From an uncultured Ruminococcus sp. (GTDB lineage Bacteria > Bacillota > Clostridia > Oscillospirales > Ruminococcaceae), in the NCBI GenBank assembly GCA_902787365.1, contig CADAGC010000035.1, positions 1 to 64,000 of the forward strand: 64,000 nucleotides of DNA, read 5' to 3'. The position numbers and the translations under genes are program-made. Below the pieces are notes generated by a model. That model made no database searches, was not told the DNA's origin, and saw nothing but the letters and a program-made list of their open reading frames with translations. Below are positions 58,742 to 64,000 of this stretch, in pieces. How positions within the stretch are numbered: position 1 is the first letter of the stretch; the number at the start of each line of letters is the position of its first letter.

Positions 58742-59872
58742 TTATTTCATCTTGGCAAGGTTTGCCTGCCCCTCCAAAAGTGCCGCCGCAAAGGCGTCAA
58801 TATCCTCGGCAGTATTTTCAGCGCAGAGTGATACTCTGATAGTCGAGTCAAGATATCTGTCGGGTATTCTCAGCTCGCTTAGCACGCCGCTCTTTTTGCC
58901 CTTTGAACAGGCCGAGCCGGAAGACACGTAGATATCCCTGCTCTCTAAAAAGTGCAGCATCGTCTCGCTCTTTATCCTTTCTACTCCTATGCTTATAACA
59001 TAGGGCGAGCAGTCCTCCCCCGAATGAATCCTTATCCCCTCTTTGCCCGAGAGGGCAAGGGCCAGCTTGCTTTTAAGAGCACTTACTGTTTCATATCTTT
59101 GCACGACTATGGGTGATAATTTGCCCACCGCTGCCGCAAAAGCATTTATAAGTGCGACATTTTCTGTACCCGAGCGCATACCACCCTCCTGCCCGCCGCC
59201 TAAGATAAACGAGGGCAGATGAACACCGCTTTTTATGTAAAGAGCGCCTATACCCTTGGGTGCGTGCAGCTTGTGGCCGCTAATTGATATAAAGTCAGCG
59301 CCGATGTCTTTGGCCTTGAATGGCAGCTTCATAAAGCTCTGAACACAGTCACAATGTGTCAGCGTTTCGGGGCTTATGCGCTTGACCGCCTTGAATATCT
59401 GCTGCACTGGCAGAATGTAGCCGGTCTCGTTGTTTGCGTGCATAACGCTCACAAGCAGGGTGTTCTTGTCAACCTGCGAGGTTATCATTTCGGGGGTGAT
59501 GACGCCGTTTTCATCGGGCGACACACGCACTACTTCAAAGCCATGCTCCTCCAGCGCCTTTATCGGCTCGGCCACCGAGGGGTGTTCGATAGTCGTGGTG
59601 ATTATCTTTTTGCGCCTTTTGCCGCCTGCCTTAGCAGCGCCGAAAATGACCGTGTTGCTGCTCTCGGTGGCGCATGAGGTGAAGGTTATCTCCTTGTCCT
59701 TAACGCCCAGCGCACGGGCAATTTCGCCCCTTGCGTTCCTTATTATGTTTTCCGCCTTAAGCCCTGCGCCGTGCAGCGATGAGGGGTTGCCGAAGCACTC
59801 AAAGCCCTCATTTGCGGCCTTTACCGCCTCGTCACACACCGCCGTGGTTGCGGCATTGTCAAGATATATCAT
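58742..59872 (-). CDS. Cysteine desulfurase (NifS/IscS-like)
   Basis: The 376-residue PLP enzyme begins MIYLDNAATTAVCDEAV and has THCDCVQSFMKLPF. FISISGHKLHAPKGIGALY carries the PLP Lys and SSGSACSKGKKSGVL carries the persulfide Cys. It takes sulfur from cysteine, making alanine. It is next to thiI, a common pair in Firmicutes (NifZ/ThiI), so the main job may be tRNA thiolation rather than general Fe-S assembly. ATG at 59872 follows GGGAG. Confidence 0.93.
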   Translation of the reverse strand: MIYLDNAATTAVCDEAVKAANEGFECFGNPSSLHGAGLKAENIIRNARGEIARALGVKDKEITFTSCATESSNTVIFGAAKAGGKRRKKIITTTIEHPSVAEPIKALEEHGFEVVRVSPDENGVITPEMITSQVDKNTLLVSVMHANNETGYILPVQQIFKAVKRISPETLTHCDCVQSFMKLPFKAKDIGADFISISGHKLHAPKGIGALYIKSGVHLPSFILGGGQEGGMRSGTENVALINAFAAAVGKLSPIVVQRYETVSALKSKLALALSGKEGIRIHSGEDCSPYVISIGVERIKSETMLHFLESRDIYVSSGSACSKGKKSGVLSELRIPDRYLDSTIRVSLCAENTAEDIDAFAAALLEGQANLAKMK

Positions 59873-60047
59873 TATGTTTTTCGCTCCCATACACAATAGT
59901 TAGATTTATTATACCACATATTTATGAATTTTTCAAACACCGCCGTGTATTTTTTGTCAGAATTCGGGAACATTAAGATAAAAGTACCGATTATTGTACT
60001 GCTTTGTAATTCTATACATTATTATGTACTGTTAAGGAGAATGAACA

Positions 60048-61382
60048 ATGACAATCTCAAACCGTTTTATCGTAAGAGCCGTGGGGCTGACGGCAGCTGT
60101 TATCGCAGTTTTGAGTGTAAAAGCCGCAAGCTTTCACGCAAGAGCAGAGGAGAGTGAAGAAGCCCTCAAATATAGCTATACAAGGGCAATAGAAGACCTC
60201 TCGCAATCAGCCGACAGCATCAACTCCACCCTCGAAAAGGAGCTTTACGCAGGCACACCGCTCATGCACGCAAAGCTCTCGTCGCAACTGATGAACTACG
60301 CATCAGACGCCAAGGCGGCGCTGACACAGTTGCCAATCGAGAGCATGGGGCTTGAAAACACCTGCAAGTTTCTTTCGCAGGTGGGAAATTTCTCGCAGGC
60401 GATGAGCGAAAAGCTCGCACGGGGCGACAAGCTGACGAGCGAGGAGTATAACGACCTCAAAACCCTGCACAGCTACTCGCAGTCGCTCTCGGATATGCTG
60501 TGGGCACTAAACGAAAAGGCTGCCACCGGTCAGACGGCGATTCTCGAAAGCCCCGATAGCAAGGGCGCAGTACCCATATCCGAAAGCGCCGATATCAAGG
60601 ACTATGAGAACAGCTTTGAAAACTACCCAAAGCTCATCTACGACGGCCCGTTTTCGGATAACATTTTAGATAAGGAGTCTTCGCTTTTACAGTCGCTCCC
60701 CGAGGTGAGCGAGGAAGCCGCCAAGCAGAAATGTATAATGGTGCTCGGTCTTAATGCCAAGGATATCCCCAATATGTCTATGGAGTACGGAAAAATGCCC
60801 TCTTATCATTTTTATGATGATAACGGCGAGGTGTGCTGCTCGGTCACAAAGCAAGGCGGGCTGGTTTCATATTTTCTTAAGTCAAGGCGTGTGAATTCCT
60901 GCGACATCACTGCCGAGCAGGCAATTGACTACGCCGAAAAATTCCTCGACACCCTCGGCATGGTAGATATGGAATCGACCTACTATGAGATCTACGACAA
61001 CGTCTGCACGATAAATTTTGCCTGCACCAAAGGCGACATCATCATGTATACCGACCTTGTCAAGGTGCAGGTCGATATGTCTGACGGCGGCATTGTCGGC
61101 TACGACGCAAGGGGCTATATCGTCAACCACCGTGAACGTGACAAGGGCGAGGGCGTCATCTCACCCCGCCGTGCCGCCAAAGAGGTAAGCCCCGTGCTTA
61201 AGCAGCAGTCACACAGGCTGTGCTTTATCCCCACGCAGGGCGGCAGAGAGGTGCTGTGCTACGAGTTTCTCTGCCTTTCCGACACGGGCAGAAAGGTGCT
61301 CGTCTATATCAACGCCAAGACCGCCGCCGAGGAACAGATTCTGATGATAACCGAGAATGAGAGCGGCGTGCTGACAATATAG
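60048..61382 (+). CDS. ypeB: YpeB-like germination protein
   Basis: The 444-residue protein has an N-terminal hydrophobic anchor (VGLTAAVIAVLSVKAASF), a helical domain (YSYTRAIEDLSQSADSINSTLEKELYAGTPL is the YpeB signature region) and C-terminal PepSY-like repeats (ITAEQAIDYAEKFLD; ISPRRAAKEVSPVL). YpeB is needed to place and stabilise SleB in the spore; here the SleB-like gene lies 5 kb away on the other strand rather than beside it. AAGGAG precedes the ATG. Confidence 0.9.
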   Translation: MTISNRFIVRAVGLTAAVIAVLSVKAASFHARAEESEEALKYSYTRAIEDLSQSADSINSTLEKELYAGTPLMHAKLSSQLMNYASDAKAALTQLPIESMGLENTCKFLSQVGNFSQAMSEKLARGDKLTSEEYNDLKTLHSYSQSLSDMLWALNEKAATGQTAILESPDSKGAVPISESADIKDYENSFENYPKLIYDGPFSDNILDKESSLLQSLPEVSEEAAKQKCIMVLGLNAKDIPNMSMEYGKMPSYHFYDDNGEVCCSVTKQGGLVSYFLKSRRVNSCDITAEQAIDYAEKFLDTLGMVDMESTYYEIYDNVCTINFACTKGDIIMYTDLVKVQVDMSDGGIVGYDARGYIVNHRERDKGEGVISPRRAAKEVSPVLKQQSHRLCFIPTQGGREVLCYEFLCLSDTGRKVLVYINAKTAAEEQILMITENESGVLTI

Positions 61383-61393
61383 CTGTCAATAAA

Positions 61394-61436
61394 CGCAAGA
61401 ACAGCGCAGTCATATAGGCTGCGCCGTTCTCGTTGT
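61394..61436 (+). terminator. Terminator-like hairpin after ypeB
   Basis: GAACAGCGCAG / CTGCGCCGTTCTC stem, followed by a weak T-rich run. Confidence 0.6.
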
Positions 61437-61466
61437 GGAAATATAGGGAAGTATTAGGGATATAGC

Positions 61467-63578
61467 TTAGTTGTTCCTCTGCCCCCTGCCGCCCTGACGG
61501 TTGCCGCCGAAGCCGCCGCCACCAAAGCCGCCTGTGGAGTTTGAGGTGTTTATAGAATCAAGGGTCACAGTCTCCGACTGGTCGCCTGCCGTTATGGTGT
61601 ATGTGCTGCCCTGTGTGAGCTTGTCGCTTGTGAATACCATGCTCTGCCAGCTTTTTGCAGGGGTGTATGTGGCTATCACGTTGCCGTCCTCGTCCTTGAC
61701 GGTGACTTCTGTTCCTGCCGCCACGGAAGATGTGAAGTTGTGCAGCAGGCTCACCTGTGCCGAATCATCAGTAAAGCCCTCTTCCATGCCTGTAGCACCG
61801 AATGCCGCCAGCGTGCCGCCCGTCACGGTCAGCAGGTAGTTGCCGTCGCCCTTGTCAAGTGCGCCGTTGCCGCCGTTTGTGGGGCCGTCAACCGTTATCT
61901 CGCCGCCCTCAACAAGTATGCTGCCGTTTGAGTCAAGGCCGTCGCCGTTTGCATTGACGTAGAGGGTGCCGCCTGTTATTTTGAGGTAAGGTGTGTCGCC
62001 CGACTCTGCGGCCTGCTGGTTGCCCTTGCCGCCGAATCCGCCAAAGTTCTCGCCCGAGCCGTCTGACGCATTAAAGCCGTCATCTGATGCGTTGACCGTG
62101 ATATTGCCGCCGCTTACGGTTATATATTTCGCCTCAACGCCCTCGTAGGACTTGCTTATGTTCACAGTTCCCGAGGAAATCTCAACAATTTCGTCTGCGT
62201 GTATGCCGTCATCCCCCGAGCTAAGCTCAAAGCTGCCGCCGCTTATCACAACGCTCCCGCCCGAGTGTAGGGTATCGTCTGCCGAATCTACGGTTATCTT
62301 GCCGCCCGTTATTGCTATGGCATTTCCTGCCTTTAAGCCCTTGCGGCTCGCCGAGTCGGTAAGGTCTGCGTCCTTGCTGTCAGTCTGTGTGTCGGCAGTT
62401 TCGGTCTTTGTGTCAGCCTTACTGTCGGTGTCATTGCTGGCTGTTTCAAGCTTGTTGGTCACATCACCCTCTGCCGCTGTCTGCTGTGTGGGCGGCTGCA
62501 TATCGCCGCCAAAGTCGGGCATCTCGCCGTCAGGCATTTCGGGTCTTTCCCCGTCAGACATTTCTGGCATCTCGCCGTTGTCGGGCTTCTGGAAGTTGCC
62601 GCCGTCAGGTCGCTGACCGCCGCCGAAGTTTCCGCCGCCCTTGCCACCGAAGTCATTCTGCTTCTTTGTGGCATTTGCCGAGCCGCCGCCTGTAACGATA
62701 TTAAGCTCGCCGTTCTCTATCGTGAGCAGCGTCTGCGCCTGTATGCCGTCTGTGCCTGCGGTTATATCAAAGCTGCCGCCTGCGATGTATACAAAGCCCT
62801 TGCTCGCATCGTCCTCGCATGAGGAAACTATGCCGTTAGTGCCTGCGTTTATCTTGAAGCTGCCGTCTGCTATCTTGACAGAATCCTTGCCCTCGATAGC
62901 CGTCTTTGCAGCAGTTATCTCGATATTGCCGCCTGTGAACACCAGGTCGTCCTTTGAAACTATGCCGTGCTTGTAGCCCGCCTCGATCTTAAGCGTGCCG
63001 CCGCCGTTTATCGTCAGATCGTCCTTTGAGAATATCACCGCATCGGGGCTTATGTCGCCGTCTGCCGCATATTCCTTGCCCGAGTCGGTCAGCGTGTTGG
63101 TCGTGCCGTCTGCAAGGGTTATAAACACTTTCTCGGCGCTCTTTACATATATTGCAGCGCCGCTGTTGCAGTTGAGCGTAACATCATCGAGCACCAACTG
63201 CACCTTGGCATCATTTCCTGCGTCTATGATTATCTGCCCGTCCGACTGACAGCCTGTTACGATGTAGCAGCCCGCCGCCGATATCGTCACATTCCGCCCG
63301 TCTGCCGCTGCGCCCTCGCCCGTTACTGTGGGTGTGTCGGCCTCGTAGACTATGGCTGTTGCGTTTGATGCATCATAGCCCACATCAAGGTCATTGGCCG
63401 TGAATTCAAGGTCAAGCTGCGACAGGGTATCGTCAATGTTTGTCTCCTTTGAGTTTATCTGCACCGCCGAGCTGCTGTCTGCCTTATCCGATGAGCTGTC
63501 ACTCCCCGAACAGCCTGCAAAACTCATAGCCGCCATACTCAGCGCAAGTGCGAATGCTATTATCTTTCTTGTTTTCAT
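61467..63578 (-). CDS. Cthe_2159-type carbohydrate-binding lipoprotein (DUF4353)
   Basis: The 703-residue protein has a lipobox FAGCSGS after the signal peptide. It contains a long right-handed beta-helix of repeated TINGGGTLKI / VSGGNITVNASDDG-type rungs. A Gly/Asp/Pro-rich insert (about 315-400, with GGGNFGGGQRPDGGNF and PDGEMPDFGG) splits the helix, and a Gly/Arg-rich tail ends the protein. Cthe_2159 proteins bind cellulose or polygalacturonate at the cell surface. The gene is upstream-flanked by a DUF4956-like gene, a neighbourhood often seen with VTC and CotH proteins. Confidence 0.88.
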   Translation of the reverse strand: MKTRKIIAFALALSMAAMSFAGCSGSDSSSDKADSSSAVQINSKETNIDDTLSQLDLEFTANDLDVGYDASNATAIVYEADTPTVTGEGAAADGRNVTISAAGCYIVTGCQSDGQIIIDAGNDAKVQLVLDDVTLNCNSGAAIYVKSAEKVFITLADGTTNTLTDSGKEYAADGDISPDAVIFSKDDLTINGGGTLKIEAGYKHGIVSKDDLVFTGGNIEITAAKTAIEGKDSVKIADGSFKINAGTNGIVSSCEDDASKGFVYIAGGSFDITAGTDGIQAQTLLTIENGELNIVTGGGSANATKKQNDFGGKGGGNFGGGQRPDGGNFQKPDNGEMPEMSDGERPEMPDGEMPDFGGDMQPPTQQTAAEGDVTNKLETASNDTDSKADTKTETADTQTDSKDADLTDSASRKGLKAGNAIAITGGKITVDSADDTLHSGGSVVISGGSFELSSGDDGIHADEIVEISSGTVNISKSYEGVEAKYITVSGGNITVNASDDGFNASDGSGENFGGFGGKGNQQAAESGDTPYLKITGGTLYVNANGDGLDSNGSILVEGGEITVDGPTNGGNGALDKGDGNYLLTVTGGTLAAFGATGMEEGFTDDSAQVSLLHNFTSSVAAGTEVTVKDEDGNVIATYTPAKSWQSMVFTSDKLTQGSTYTITAGDQSETVTLDSINTSNSTGGFGGGGFGGNRQGGRGQRNN

Positions 63579-63639
63579 AACGCTCTACACCCTCTTTTTT
63601 TGTGTTGTCTCGTGTTCTTATGTGCTCTCTAATTCCTAA

Positions 63640-63800
63640 TGGGGGCATTTCAACCAATTATTCCTAATGGGGGCACGGCCCCCGGTGTCAGCTCTGCTGA
63701 CACCAACCCCCGAGCCGACCCACTCGGCGCCTGAAAGGCTTTGGAATTTTTGGTGAACGTGAACGTCCCCCAAAAATCCCAAAAAGTCACCTCGGGGTCG
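63640..63800. repeat. Hairpin cluster between the last two genes
   Basis: ATTCCTAATGGGGGCA occurs twice (63630-63676), then a hairpin GGTGTCAGCTCTGCTGACACC identical in style to those in the tRNA remnants, a CGAG...CTCGG pair and TTTTTGGTGAACGTGAACGT followed by CCCCCAAAAATCCC. No gene is supported here; a 63-codon frame across it is repeat translation. Confidence 0.6.
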
Positions 63801-63804
63801 TCTC

Positions 63805-64000
63805 TTACAGCTCTTCTCTGAAATCAAACTGTCTTCTGAGCAGCGATATCTCTAAGTTGCCGTTTCTTTCTCTTATCTCATCTATGAGCTTCTTTTCGTC
63901 CTCCAAGCTCTTTGCCTTAATCGTGTAGTCAAGCTTGAAAAGGCTGCCCATGTTTGTTGTCTTAACGCTGTCAAGCGAAACCGATGTCAAATACTTTTCA
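63805..64000 (-). CDS. C-terminal end of a DUF4956-like membrane protein (partial)
   Basis: The frame is open to the right edge, so only the last about 65 residues are seen. They read EKYLTSVSLDSVKTTNMGSL, then FKLDYTIKAKSLEDEKKLID, ending RNGNLEISLLRRQFDFREEL. This ferredoxin-like tail is like that after the membrane part of DUF4956 proteins, often next to VTC-domain polyphosphate polymerases. The call rests on the tail and on the neighbouring DUF4353 gene. The start is outside the window. Confidence 0.6.
   Translation of the reverse strand, partial: EKYLTSVSLDSVKTTNMGSLFKLDYTIKAKSLEDEKKLIDEIRERNGNLEISLLRRQFDFREEL

Overview
The window looks like chromosome of an anaerobic, cell-wall-rich Firmicute of the Ruminococcus / Oscillospiraceae type. 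The reasons are a dockerin remnant of the kind found in cellulosomal ruminococci, GH26, GH95, GH13 and GH25 enzymes, a class B sortase with an NPKTG-anchored surface protein, the gene order hrcA-grpE-dnaK-dnaJ under CIRCE control, a T-box leader, and sporulation or germination families (SpoIID, SleB, YpeB). The genus is an inference. Most genes are ordinary chromosomal housekeeping or envelope genes with strong GGAGG-type ribosome binding sites and sigma-A promoters with 17-base spacers.

Layout. 0-5 kb: a two-gene 2-hydroxyacyl-CoA dehydratase / activase system. 5-12 kb: secreted GH25 lysozyme with Fn3 repeats, cytoplasmic GH95 fucosidase, GH26 lipoprotein. 12-14.6 kb: T-box leader, a small four-helix-bundle gene, threonine ammonia-lyase and RidA. 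14.8-21.3 kb: a CDF cation transporter and the heat-shock operon with overlapping CIRCE sites. 21.5-23 kb: two tRNA-Thr genes among broken tRNA pieces, beside a frameshifted SUKH immunity gene. 23-24.8 kb: a bacterial voltage-gated sodium channel and a membrane protein. 24.9-29.8 kb: three cyclic-di-GMP genes. 30-38 kb: NPKTG surface protein, RNase P RNA between two inverted MITEs, dockerin remnant, a second immunity-type cassette, DUF3048 lipoprotein, LCP-family wall enzyme, pilin. 38.5-49.3 kb: GH13 amylase, asparaginase, Asp23/FakA-like pair, phosphoesterase, IlvE. 49.4-63.6 kb: H1-like and HU proteins, Maf, zinc-ribbon protein, SpoIID, SleB, sortase B, PncC, ThiI with cysteine desulfurase, YpeB and a Cthe_2159-type lipoprotein. 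A DUF4956-like end runs off the right edge.

Three interspersed repeat families dominate the intergenic DNA. One is a composite of heptamer arrays (ATGCATT)n with variable but always self-complementary hairpins. One is a TTAAGGCA-ended MITE. One is a CCTCCCC/GGGGAGG palindromic element.

The most interesting structure is a pair of mobile-looking single-gene cassettes (about 22045-22806 and 33518-34166). They share inverted ends, a palindrome, an identical-consensus promoter and a 3' hairpin, but carry unrelated immunity-type genes. Second is a four-helix-bundle gene enclosed by inverted halves of the heptamer/hairpin element, between a T-box and ilvA. I saw no toxin, transposase, recombinase or CRISPR array in the window.
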